Made by a program: the position numbers and the translations under genes
Origin: Bacteroidaceae bacterium
GTDB lineage: Bacteria > Bacteroidota > Bacteroidia > Bacteroidales > Bacteroidaceae
Length of the DNA: 64,000 nucleotides
NCBI GenBank assembly: GCA_017481875.1
Contig: JAFUOP010000031.1
Span: 1-64,000, forward strand
Direction of reading: 5' to 3'
Notes under the pieces: generated by a model
What the model saw: only the letters and a program-made list of their open reading frames with translations
Database searches by the model: none
What the model was told of the DNA's origin: nothing
Shown here: piece after piece, positions 34,848 through 45,518 of the stretch
How the letters are laid out: every line of letters starts with the position of its first letter
Numbering within the stretch: the stretch's first letter is position 1

Positions 34848-36179
34848 ATGACAACGAATTATAGTTTTAAGAGTATGCTGAAAAAGTATGTCTCGTCGAG
34901 TTCTATACTTATTTTATGCTCTATATTTGCGTTGGTGTGTGCAAATTCCCCATTAAAAGAGGCTTATTTTCAGTTCTGGAATCTGCCTGTCAGTCTGTCT
35001 TTGGGTAATTTTAATCTCTTTAGTCATAGTGGGCATGCAATGTCTCTTATGGCGGTGATAAACGATTTCCTTATGGCTCTTTTCTTCTTGTCTGTGGGCC
35101 TTGAGATTAAACGCGAGATTCTTGTGGGTGAGCTTTCGTCGCCACAAAAAGCATTGCTGCCAATTATTGGTGCGTGTGGCGGTATGCTTGTGCCTGTGAT
35201 TGTTTTTTGGCTTGTTTGTCCGGCTGATGCTCATATGTTGCGTGGTATGGCAATTCCAATGGCTACCGACATTGCTTTTTCACTTGGAGTTCTGTCTGTT
35301 TTTAGTAAGCGAGTGCCCATTGGGCTAAAAGTTTTTCTTGCAGCATTGGCTGTGGCCGACGACTTGGGAGGAATAATTGTAATTGCAATTTTCTACTCTT
35401 CTCAAATAAATACAATGTACCTTGCGCTGTCGCTTTGCTGTGTTGTGTTGCTCATAATTGGTAATATGAGAAGACAGACGGCAAAGAGCTATTATTTGGC
35501 AATAGGTCTCGTGCTTTGGTATTTTATGCTCAATTCGGGTATTCACGCTACTATAGCCGGTGTAATTGTGGCTTTTTGTGTGCCAGCGTCGCTACGCAAA
35601 GGAGCCGGATATTATATAGAACGTATTCGTGAAAATATCAACACTTTTCCTGTGCTGGAGGTTGCCGGCAAGCATAACACCGTGGTGTTGAGCAACGATG
35701 AAATTCATAAGCTTAAAAGCATTGAATCTGCGGCTGATATGCTTATAAGTCCTTTGCAGGATTTAGAAGATGGAATGACCCGTCTCATTGGTTTTGTTAT
35801 TATTCCTCTTTTTGCTTTTGCGAATGTGGGAATTGACCTTGCCGGAATGAGTGTGAGCACTCTTTTTACAGGTGTAGGCTTGCCTGTGATGCTTGGCCTT
35901 GTTATTGGTAAATTTCTTGGCGTGTTTACATTCTCTTGGGTGGCTGTTAAGTGCCGCATTGTTGGCTTGCCCGGTGGCAGTAATTGGAGTTCTTTTGCCG
36001 CGGTGTGTATGGTGTGTGGAATAGGTCTCACTGTCTCTATCTTTATTGCCGACCTCTCATATGCTTCGTTAGAGGGTGGGGCTGCAATGCTTGGACAGGC
36101 AAAAATAGGAATTCTTTGTGGCTCTCTTGTGTCTGCTGTGGTTGGAATGTTCCTGTTGAATCGTTATTTGCCTAAATAA
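34848..36179 (+). CDS. nhaA: Na+/H+ antiporter NhaA
   Basis: A 443-aa polytopic membrane protein. The ion-binding Asp pair is seen in ALAVADDLGGIIVIAIFY, and the family signatures MALFFLSVGLEIKREI and PMATDIAFSLGVLSVFSKRVP are clear. It exchanges two protons for one sodium and controls pH and Na+. The start at 34848 (MTTNYSFKSMLKKY) is preferred over an in-frame start at 34797 that lacks family similarity. It is larger than E. coli NhaA by about 55 residues, mostly through the cytoplasmic loop near 265-310 (INTFPVLEVAGKHNTVV). Confidence 0.95.
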   Translation: MTTNYSFKSMLKKYVSSSSILILCSIFALVCANSPLKEAYFQFWNLPVSLSLGNFNLFSHSGHAMSLMAVINDFLMALFFLSVGLEIKREILVGELSSPQKALLPIIGACGGMLVPVIVFWLVCPADAHMLRGMAIPMATDIAFSLGVLSVFSKRVPIGLKVFLAALAVADDLGGIIVIAIFYSSQINTMYLALSLCCVVLLIIGNMRRQTAKSYYLAIGLVLWYFMLNSGIHATIAGVIVAFCVPASLRKGAGYYIERIRENINTFPVLEVAGKHNTVVLSNDEIHKLKSIESAADMLISPLQDLEDGMTRLIGFVIIPLFAFANVGIDLAGMSVSTLFTGVGLPVMLGLVIGKFLGVFTFSWVAVKCRIVGLPGGSNWSSFAAVCMVCGIGLTVSIFIADLSYASLEGGAAMLGQAKIGILCGSLVSAVVGMFLLNRYLPK

Positions 36180-36199
36180 AGATATTTCAGTTCAAATGT

Positions 36200-36245
36200 A
36201 ACTTCCATAAAATAAGGTGGCCACGGCCACCTTATTTTATGGAAG

Positions 36246-36247
<2 letters not shown>
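36200..36247. terminator. 48-nt palindromic terminator between nhaA and the ABC-F gene
   Basis: Perfect 23-bp arms (36200-36222 and 36225-36247) enclose a 2-nt centre (ac). It contains a G/C core (aaggtggcc) and A/T-rich outer arms and covers part of the ABC-F stop codon at 36246-36248. It serves both convergent genes. Confidence 0.8.
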
Positions 36248-37883
<1,636 letters not shown>

Positions 37884-38108
37884 AATGTTTATAAGGGTGG
37901 AAAATTATCTAAAAACTATGCGAAGGTAACACTTTTTTGCGACACCGACAACCGTGGCACACTGGCTCAGCTTTAAAAAGAGGTTGCGCAAGGTGTAGTA
38001 GTGCTTGTGTGATGTCTTAAAAAAACTGGAAAATCCTATGCACGCTCACTTTTTTATGATAAATTTACATTTTTCAACTATAAATAAGAATAGCATAGTG
38101 TATTTTTA

Positions 38109-38139
38109 TTTGTTATTTAGCTTAATTGATTTAATTTTG
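38109..38139 (+). promoter_or_regulatory. promoter of the SusCD/TlpA locus, full consensus
   Basis: TTTG (38109-38112), 19-nt spacer, TAATTTTG (38132-38139), both exact. The first gene begins 25 nt downstream. No terminators or other clear promoters are seen in the short gaps up to 50693, so eight genes may be one transcript of about 12.5 kb. Confidence 0.75.
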
Positions 38140-38163
38140 CTGAAATTATAAAAAGAAACGACT

Positions 38164-39132
38164 ATGAAAAGAGGATTAAAATTAGTTTTAGCAATTCTTC
38201 TTGCAACAAATACAGCCTTTGCTCAAGAAAAAGCTACATTGAGCGCAGAAATCTACGGCTATAAGCAAGAAATGGTATATTTCGACTGTGTGCAGACACC
38301 GCTTGTGAGCAGTGAGTTCTATACCAACCCCGGTGAGATACACAGTTATACATTTGATTGCAATGACCTTGTGTGTATGATGATAAACTCGCGCGCAAAG
38401 GTACTGTTGCAACCCGGCGACAGCCTGCATGTGAATATAAGCTACGAAGGGCGTAATATAAAGAGCATAAAGTTCAGTGGCAGCGAAAGAGCCGTGAAGA
38501 ACAATATTATGTTCAACAATATTGATAACATTAAGCGTAGCATGCGCTACAAGAACCAATTACTTGGTTGCGTTGCACTCGATATAAAGCCCAAAAGCCG
38601 TATCGACGACTCGCGCACCTTGCACAGCAAGGTCAAAGCTATGCTTGCAAGCAGCCAGGCTACACCTGAGGCGCAAAACTATGCAATGGCAATAGTGGAT
38701 TCCGATGTGTACCTCTCATTTATGGAATATCCTGTTATGTATGCAAGTGTTAGGGGTGTGTCTATTGATAAACAAGAGATTGGCGACTATGCAAGCATAA
38801 TGAACGACGCGGAGCTGCGTACCGATGCGCAGGCACTCAACTGCCCCGAATATGCCAGCCTGCTAATGCGTTATTGCTTCTATAGCAATGAAATGGCTGC
38901 TGCAAAAAATGGCACAGAATACAGAATGCCTACTCGCTTCGAAGATATGTACAAAGAGTTGGCCGCTTTCTACAATAATGAACAGCGCGACTTTGTGCTC
39001 TACACCCTGCTTTGCAATTTTATAAGAAATGGGCAAGAGATAGAGAGAGCCGATGCTTTGTATAACGACTACATAAGCAACTACAACAAGAACGAAAATT
39101 ATAAAAATATTTTAGACGCTCTGTTGCAATAA
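38164..39132 (+). CDS. Secreted protein resembling the N-terminal domain of TlpA-type thioredoxins
   Basis: A 322-aa protein with a signal peptide (MKRGLKLVLAILLATNTAFAQ). The start of the mature chain (ATLSAEIYGYKQEMVYFDC, then VLLQPGDSLHVNISYEGRN) looks like the beta-sheet N-terminal domain found before thioredoxin in Bacteroidetes TlpA proteins. A helical middle and C-terminal part follows, but there is no thioredoxin domain and no WCxxC. It is the first gene of the locus. It may be a relative of the three TlpA-like proteins downstream that never had, or has lost, the redox domain. The function is unknown. Confidence 0.7.
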   Translation: MKRGLKLVLAILLATNTAFAQEKATLSAEIYGYKQEMVYFDCVQTPLVSSEFYTNPGEIHSYTFDCNDLVCMMINSRAKVLLQPGDSLHVNISYEGRNIKSIKFSGSERAVKNNIMFNNIDNIKRSMRYKNQLLGCVALDIKPKSRIDDSRTLHSKVKAMLASSQATPEAQNYAMAIVDSDVYLSFMEYPVMYASVRGVSIDKQEIGDYASIMNDAELRTDAQALNCPEYASLLMRYCFYSNEMAAAKNGTEYRMPTRFEDMYKELAAFYNNEQRDFVLYTLLCNFIRNGQEIERADALYNDYISNYNKNENYKNILDALLQ

Positions 39133-39159
39133 AACCGTAAAAAGTGGAACAAACGCAAG

Positions 39160-42100
39160 ATGATAACAATAAAAGATACTACACTTATGGGAAAAACCGA
39201 TTTTTACATAAAGTTTCTCGGCAAGGTAGCTCTTGGTATAATAGTCGCTCTCTGCTTTTCTATGCAGGTAAGAGCGCAGAGTGCCGATAATTGGAAAGAG
39301 CAACAAATAACCTTGCGAGTAAGCAATCAACCATTAGGTAAAGTCTTGGAAAAAGCAGCCGCAGCGGCCGATGCCAAGATTACACTGCAAGGAGTTACGC
39401 TTGTGAACATAAACAAGCCTATTAGTATTGCAGTAAAGGACAAACCGTTGGACAAAGTTATAGGTGAGCTCATAGGCGACCAGAACGTGAAAATACGCTT
39501 CGAGAGTAATCGCGAAATAATAATTGAGCCTTACGAGCAAAAGTCCAATACAGAGCAGGAGTTCAATGTACAGGGAACGGTTATCGACCACGAAACAGGC
39601 GAGGAACTTGTGGGTGCTATGGTTATGGTTACCGACGGCACCGGCAAGGGCCTTTCGGGCTGTATTACCGACATAAACGGCAAGTTCAATCTGCGTATGA
39701 GCAAAAAGGAGTCGTTGCGTGTAACATTCGTGGGCTACGAACCTCTGTCGAAGCAGATATTGAAGCCCGAGACCAATCTCATTGTGGAGCTTAAACCGAG
39801 TTTCGAGCTCGACGAGGTTGTGGTAACCGGTATAAGCAAGCGCAACAAGAACAGCTTTACAGGTAACTTCGTAGAGGTGAAAGGTGCCGAGCTTAGAAAA
39901 ATGAACCCCACAAGCATACTCAAAGGCTTGCAGTTCTTCGACCCCAGTTTTAAGGTTATTGAAAATAACTCTACCGGCTCCGACCCCAATGCCGAGCCCG
40001 AATTCCAAATCCGTGGCGACCAATCGCTCGGCTCAACCTCAATGAATAGCATGGATTTGATGCTCGACAACGTGTCGAGCCGCCCCAATACTCCGTTGTT
40101 TGTGCTCGACGGCTTCATTGTACCTATGAGCCGCATACTCGACCTCGACCCCGAGCGCGTGGAGACTATAACCATACTGAAGGACGCCGCTGCCACATCG
40201 GTGTATGGTTCAAGAGCTGCCAATGGAGTTGTTGTCGTTGAAACAAAAGTAGCTCCCGACGGTGCTCTCTCTGTTTCATATAATGGAACAATGACCGTAC
40301 AAGCCCCCGACCTCACCGATTATAATATGATGAATGCAAGCGAGAAACTCGACACCGAGTGGCGCGCCGGGCTCTACAATCCCAATGACGCAAATTCAAT
40401 GAACCTCTACAACAAGTACCTGCGCAACGTGCTTGGTGGGGTAAACACATATTGGCTGTCGAAACCATTGCGCACAGCCATTCAGCACCGCCACTCGGCA
40501 AGCGTGGCCGGTGGTACCGATGTATTCCGCTACAGCCTCGACCTCAACGCAGCCTTCCAGCCTGGTGTGATGAAAGGCTCCGAGAACGCCACAAAGGGTG
40601 TGGATTTCAATATGACCTACCTGAAGGAGAAATTCACGATGCGAGCCAACATCAGCCTGTCCGAGTCTGATGGCAAGAACTCGCCCTATGGTTCATTCCA
40701 GCAATACACAAGGCTAAACCCATATTACATCCCCGAGGATGCCAACGGCAAGGCTATCAAGGTGCTCGACAACAACACCGTCAGTGGTCGCAGTACCATA
40801 ATAACCAACCCGCTATACGATGCAACAGTTGGTATAAAAGACGAAACCAACAGCCTTACAATTGCCACAAACCTGAGCCTCGAATATGCAATAATGAAAA
40901 ACCTGCGTATCACCGAGCAGTTGTCATATACAAGAGGTATGGCAGGCACAGATAAATTCCTTCCTGCCGACCACACAAGCTTTGAGCTTGAGGACGACCT
41001 CACACGCAAGGGTAGTTACTACAAGAGCACCGGTAATATGGCATCGTGGTCAAGCAACCTGGGTATCAACTACAACTTAGTGCTCAACAAGCACCTGTTC
41101 AGTGTGTTTGCCAACTGGACAATAAACGAGGACCGCAACGACTATGTAAACCTTTCGGCCACCGGATACCCCGACCGTCATATGAACGATTTCATCTTTG
41201 GTAACAAGATGGAGACGAATATGAGCAACATAGGTACAGAAAACATTTCACGTTCCACCGGTCTCATAGGCCAGTTCTCATACAGCTACGACAACCGCTA
41301 CTCTTTCGATGCAAACATCAGCGGCGAGGCCTCTTCGCGTTACGCCAAACACGACCTGGTTCCCTTCTGGTCGGTAGGTGCGCGTTGGAATGCACATAAC
41401 GAAAAATGGTTGCAAGGCTACGTTTCGAACTTGGTAGTGCGTGCCAGCCACGGTGTTACAGGCGAGCAGAACTTCAGCCCTTCAGATGCCATAGAGTACT
41501 ACAGCTACTCTGAAGGTATGAAACCCTATGAGTCGTTCCCCGTTCTTGGTGCTCTGCTACAGGGACTCAATAACCCCAACCTCGGCTGGGCTAAGACCGA
41601 CAACACCAGCATAGGTATAGACTTTGGATTCTGGAAGAATCGTGTAAATATGAGTTTCAACTACTATAACAACATCACAAGAGAGTTGCTCACAAACTAC
41701 GACCTTGCACCATCTACCGGTTTCCCCACAATGGTAATGAACGCCGGCGAACTGCAGAATACAGGATTCGATGCCTCGCTCAACATCATTGCCTTCCAGA
41801 GCATAAGGAACGAATTCTTCTGGACAGTGAACTTCAACGCCAATCACAACAGGAACAAGATACGCAAGCTATCGGACTATCTAAGAAAAATAAACGAAGA
41901 GCAACTGAAATCGGCCGCTGCACCCTTGCCACAGTATCAAGAGGGGCAATCGACCACCACACTCTACGTTGTACGTTCACTTGGAATAGACCCCGTAACA
42001 GGCCAAGAGGTATATCTTAAACGTAACGGTGAAAAAACCTTTGTTTGGGATGCCAATGACAAAGTGCCTGTGGGCGAAACCACTCCCGATGTAAGCGGTA

Positions 42101-42549
42101 CAATATCGTCAAGCATCAGCTGGAAGGACCTCTCCTGCACACTTGGTTTCACATACAAGTATGGCGGCATTGTTTATAACCAGACTTTGGTTGATAAGAT
42201 AGAGAACCAAAACGTGGCATATAACCTGGATAGACGCGCAGGACATGGCCGTTGGGAGAAACCCGGCGACGTAACACGTTTTGTGCGCTTCAGCCCCACA
42301 GGAGCAAACACACCGGCCAGCACACGTTTCGTTATGGACGACAACGAAATAAAACTGGCCACCATAAACGTGGGCTACAGGATGAAAAGCGACAAATTTG
42401 ATTTCCTGCGCCATATGAACATAGATGTGCTATCACTAAACTTTACAACCAACGACATTGCACGCATATCACCAATACGTATGGAACGCGGTCTCGACTA
42501 CCCGTTTGCCCGCTCATACACATTCTCAATGTCAGTGATATTCAAATAA
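39160..42549 (+). CDS. SusC/RagA-family TonB-dependent transporter with STN domain
   Basis: A 1129-aa outer-membrane transporter. A signal sequence ends at about residue 42 (ALCFSMQVRAQS). It is followed by an STN (secretin/TonB N-terminal) domain (about 50-125, QITLRVSNQPLGKVLEKAA), a carboxypeptidase-D-like domain (about 133-215, VQGTVIDHETGEELVGAMV), then a plug and a 22-strand barrel. An STN domain normally signals to an anti-sigma factor, but no FecR/sigma gene lies here. The start at 39160 could also be the ATG at 39190. Together with SusD it forms a lipid-lid transporter. The substrate is unknown; no glycoside hydrolase or protease is in the locus. Confidence 0.93.
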   Translation: MITIKDTTLMGKTDFYIKFLGKVALGIIVALCFSMQVRAQSADNWKEQQITLRVSNQPLGKVLEKAAAAADAKITLQGVTLVNINKPISIAVKDKPLDKVIGELIGDQNVKIRFESNREIIIEPYEQKSNTEQEFNVQGTVIDHETGEELVGAMVMVTDGTGKGLSGCITDINGKFNLRMSKKESLRVTFVGYEPLSKQILKPETNLIVELKPSFELDEVVVTGISKRNKNSFTGNFVEVKGAELRKMNPTSILKGLQFFDPSFKVIENNSTGSDPNAEPEFQIRGDQSLGSTSMNSMDLMLDNVSSRPNTPLFVLDGFIVPMSRILDLDPERVETITILKDAAATSVYGSRAANGVVVVETKVAPDGALSVSYNGTMTVQAPDLTDYNMMNASEKLDTEWRAGLYNPNDANSMNLYNKYLRNVLGGVNTYWLSKPLRTAIQHRHSASVAGGTDVFRYSLDLNAAFQPGVMKGSENATKGVDFNMTYLKEKFTMRANISLSESDGKNSPYGSFQQYTRLNPYYIPEDANGKAIKVLDNNTVSGRSTIITNPLYDATVGIKDETNSLTIATNLSLEYAIMKNLRITEQLSYTRGMAGTDKFLPADHTSFELEDDLTRKGSYYKSTGNMASWSSNLGINYNLVLNKHLFSVFANWTINEDRNDYVNLSATGYPDRHMNDFIFGNKMETNMSNIGTENISRSTGLIGQFSYSYDNRYSFDANISGEASSRYAKHDLVPFWSVGARWNAHNEKWLQGYVSNLVVRASHGVTGEQNFSPSDAIEYYSYSEGMKPYESFPVLGALLQGLNNPNLGWAKTDNTSIGIDFGFWKNRVNMSFNYYNNITRELLTNYDLAPSTGFPTMVMNAGELQNTGFDASLNIIAFQSIRNEFFWTVNFNANHNRNKIRKLSDYLRKINEEQLKSAAAPLPQYQEGQSTTTLYVVRSLGIDPVTGQEVYLKRNGEKTFVWDANDKVPVGETTPDVSGTISSSISWKDLSCTLGFTYKYGGIVYNQTLVDKIENQNVAYNLDRRAGHGRWEKPGDVTRFVRFSPTGANTPASTRFVMDDNEIKLATINVGYRMKSDKFDFLRHMNIDVLSLNFTTNDIARISPIRMERGLDYPFARSYTFSMSVIFK

Positions 42550-42577
42550 CCCGCTCCATTAAAAGATTATTTCAAAT

Positions 42578-44077
42578 ATGAAGAACAGATTATATATAAT
42601 TATTGCAATATTGGCAGGTATATTTACGTTAAGTTCCTGCTCTGACTGGCTGGACGTCAGCCCCAAAACAAATGTACCTGCCGAGGAACTGTTTGAAACG
42701 GAGAACGGATATATGAGCGCACTTGCCGGCATATATATCTCAATGACAGGAGATAACATATATGGCAAGAACCTAACATTCGGTCTTATGGAACAGCTTG
42801 CACAGATGTACGACAAACTGCCCGATGGAACCAACGACAGAGCAAGCGTTTACATATACAACCAGCAGACCAGTGGCGGTTTTAACACAAAATCGGCGCT
42901 CGAGAATATGTGGCAATCGCAGTACAATCTCATTGCCAATACAAATAATCTGCTTAAGTGGCTCGACACGAATGGCGACATAGTACTCGAAGAGAATACT
43001 CATAATATGATACGTGGTGAGGCTCTTGCATTGCGTGCACACCTGCACTTCGACCTGTTACGTGGTTGGGGGCCGGTGAATTATGCAGGTAATCCCGACG
43101 CTCGAAACACCAAGTGTATCCCTTACCGTACAGTTACCGACGATTCTAAACAACCTCTGCTCGCTGCAGGAGAGGTGGTTGAAAAAATTATAAACGACCT
43201 TGTGCAGGCAAAAAGTTTCTTGAGCTACGAGGCTGCTCTCGACCTTAGTGAGTACGAAGGCACCAGCCGTCGTTATCGCCTTAACTACCATGCTGTAAAT
43301 GCACTATTGGCACGCGTGTATAACTATGCCGGGCTATATGAAGAGGCTAAGGTTTGTGCACTCGAAGTTATAGAGAATTGCGGCTTGGAGTTGCAAAGTG
43401 CCAACGACAACGATCCCATACTCACGAACGAAGTTATCTTCGGTATAAATATGTACGAGCTCAAAGACAACCTTTCGGACTACTTTGCCGTGGGCGAGAA
43501 GATGACAACAAAGTACTATCTTAACATATCTACCCTGAACTCAATATTCGAATCGGTAGGTAGCGAGAGCGAAGATATGCGTGCCAAAGGAACCGCTTTC
43601 TATCGAAATAACGAACAGCAAAATGCAATATCGCTTAAATACATAGACAACGACAATGAGATAATCCCCCTCATACGACTTCCCGAGATGTATTACATAG
43701 CCTGCGAGGCGGCGGAATACAGTACAGAATCGGCAGCATACATAAACCTTGTACGCAATAAGAGAGGAATATCGAGAGCCAAAGATGTCGCCTGCGACAC
43801 CGACGAGCAACGCACAGCCGCCCTCAACAAGGAGTACCGCAAAGAGTTCTACGGCGAGGGACAATACTTCTGGTTCTTAAAGACACACGGTGCAACAGGT
43901 ACGCTGGCACACTGCCCCGATGTGACATTGGTAGAGGAGAACTTCATATTCCCATTACCCGATGCCGAGCTTGAATATGGCTGGACCGAGGAGAACGATG
44001 CAGCCGATGATAATGAGGGAAATACACGAGAAGACGAACAAACCGGCAACGAAGGAGTAATTACCCCCAGAATATAA
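42578..44077 (+). CDS. SusD/RagB-family lipoprotein
   Basis: A 499-aa lipoprotein (LAGIFTLSSC, lipid Cys near residue 21; CSDWLDVSPKTN start typical of SusD). Helical tetratricopeptide-like body (ALALRAHLHFDLLRGWGPVNYAG, NALLARVYNYAGLYEEAKVCA) and a C-terminal EYRKEFYGEGQYFWFLKTHG. It caps the SusC barrel and binds substrate. A short disordered tail rich in Asp/Glu/Asn (AADDNEGNTREDEQTGNEG) ends it. It is 28 nt after susC. Confidence 0.93.
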   Translation: MKNRLYIIIAILAGIFTLSSCSDWLDVSPKTNVPAEELFETENGYMSALAGIYISMTGDNIYGKNLTFGLMEQLAQMYDKLPDGTNDRASVYIYNQQTSGGFNTKSALENMWQSQYNLIANTNNLLKWLDTNGDIVLEENTHNMIRGEALALRAHLHFDLLRGWGPVNYAGNPDARNTKCIPYRTVTDDSKQPLLAAGEVVEKIINDLVQAKSFLSYEAALDLSEYEGTSRRYRLNYHAVNALLARVYNYAGLYEEAKVCALEVIENCGLELQSANDNDPILTNEVIFGINMYELKDNLSDYFAVGEKMTTKYYLNISTLNSIFESVGSESEDMRAKGTAFYRNNEQQNAISLKYIDNDNEIIPLIRLPEMYYIACEAAEYSTESAAYINLVRNKRGISRAKDVACDTDEQRTAALNKEYRKEFYGEGQYFWFLKTHGATGTLAHCPDVTLVEENFIFPLPDAELEYGWTEENDAADDNEGNTREDEQTGNEGVITPRI

Positions 44078-44114
44078 AACAGTTCCAAGTATTCAAATAT
44101 TACACACGTTCATT

Positions 44115-45464
44115 ATGAAAAATAGAATCAATTATATAGTCTGGCTGCTCGGCCTCACATTTATATTTACAGCCTGCGACAAAAACGAGCCCGACTTTTT
44201 CAGCAAAGATGCCAACGGGGCATATTTCGACTATGGCTATGCAGCCGATTTCGACAAGGTGGTCAATTTCAGCGAACACATAGTGGGTGCCCCCGACGTC
44301 GTGACAGTGAACCTGAAAGTGAAGCTGCTTGGTTACATTATGAGCGAGGAGCGCACCCTTGCAATCAAGACAAAAGAGATTGAGGGTTACGAGCCTGCCG
44401 ATGTAACAATAGAAAAAGTGGTATTTGCCAATAAAGAGTATGAAAAAGATATTGAGGTACAGGTGAAACGTCCCCAGGCAGAAGATGTAATGTATGGTAT
44501 ATGCATCTACCTCGATGGCAGTGGCGACATAGGCACCGGCATAGAGGGTAAAAGCGAGATAAACCTCTATGTAACCGAAGCATACGAGAAACCCGGTGTA
44601 TGGTATAGCCACATTGATTCCTATTTGGGCGACTGGAGCAAGGAAAAACAGATTTTCCTTGCCAACCACACCGGCAACGACCACTTCTACTCGGCCCTAT
44701 ACGACGACAATTTGGGACTGCACAATTTCGATATGATTAAAAACCTTAATATAAGCGCGGTAAACGCACTGCTTGCCCAAGAGCCCGCAGAGCCCATCAT
44801 TGTGGAATTGCCAATCCTCAAGGAGAACGAGTACCCCGCATACACCGAGCCTTATTTCTGGAAGGATTATGAGCAATACTTAGGCGTGTTCAGAGCGAAT
44901 AAATTCTGCCGCATCACCACAATCTTGGGAGGCTCAAACACAAAGGACATTGCAGCCCTCTATGCAAGCGATGCAGCATTGCAGACAATGCAGGAGCAGG
45001 CTGGCGAATTGCACAAGAAAGATGTATTCGATATGTTGAATGAATACTACAACATAGCACTTATGGGATACCCCATATCGCAATATAAGGATATCTTCTG
45101 GGTGGAGATGAAGAACAGCGTAACCTATACAATGAGAATACCTTACTGGTGGGAGGACAACAAAGGTTATGGCACCGGAGCAATTATAAAGAAATACTTT
45201 GGTGGATACAATGCCGACAAATATCAATTTATGCTCAAGACAATGCTGAAGGAAGATGGGGCCGAAAATTTCATAGCCGAATCTATTTTCCCATTCACAT
45301 ACGACAAGGAAAACGACACCTACACTTGGGATAACTCACCATTTGGCACCAAACAGCTCGCAGGCGAGGAGCGCCTCAAGGAGTGTTACCGCATCATAAA
45401 GGCAGCCAACGACAAGCGCCCCGCATCGCGTAAATTCGATATACCAGAGGTAGAGATTGACTAA
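44115..45464 (+). CDS. DUF4843-like surface lipoprotein
   Basis: A 449-aa lipoprotein (signal ends LIFTAC, Cys20). The N-terminal part NGAYFDYGYAADFDKVVNFSEHIVGAPDVVTVNLKVKLLGYIMSEERTL fits DUF4843, a family nearly always encoded behind a SusCD pair. The C-terminal half is helical and not recognised. It is probably an accessory surface protein of the transporter complex. The length is above the usual ~250 aa of DUF4843, because of the long C-terminal half. Confidence 0.75.
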   Translation: MKNRINYIVWLLGLTFIFTACDKNEPDFFSKDANGAYFDYGYAADFDKVVNFSEHIVGAPDVVTVNLKVKLLGYIMSEERTLAIKTKEIEGYEPADVTIEKVVFANKEYEKDIEVQVKRPQAEDVMYGICIYLDGSGDIGTGIEGKSEINLYVTEAYEKPGVWYSHIDSYLGDWSKEKQIFLANHTGNDHFYSALYDDNLGLHNFDMIKNLNISAVNALLAQEPAEPIIVELPILKENEYPAYTEPYFWKDYEQYLGVFRANKFCRITTILGGSNTKDIAALYASDAALQTMQEQAGELHKKDVFDMLNEYYNIALMGYPISQYKDIFWVEMKNSVTYTMRIPYWWEDNKGYGTGAIIKKYFGGYNADKYQFMLKTMLKEDGAENFIAESIFPFTYDKENDTYTWDNSPFGTKQLAGEERLKECYRIIKAANDKRPASRKFDIPEVEID

Positions 45465-45518
45465 CCTGCCTGTTTCAACAGCTGACAAAATAACAAACAA
45501 CAACCGAAAGACAATAAT

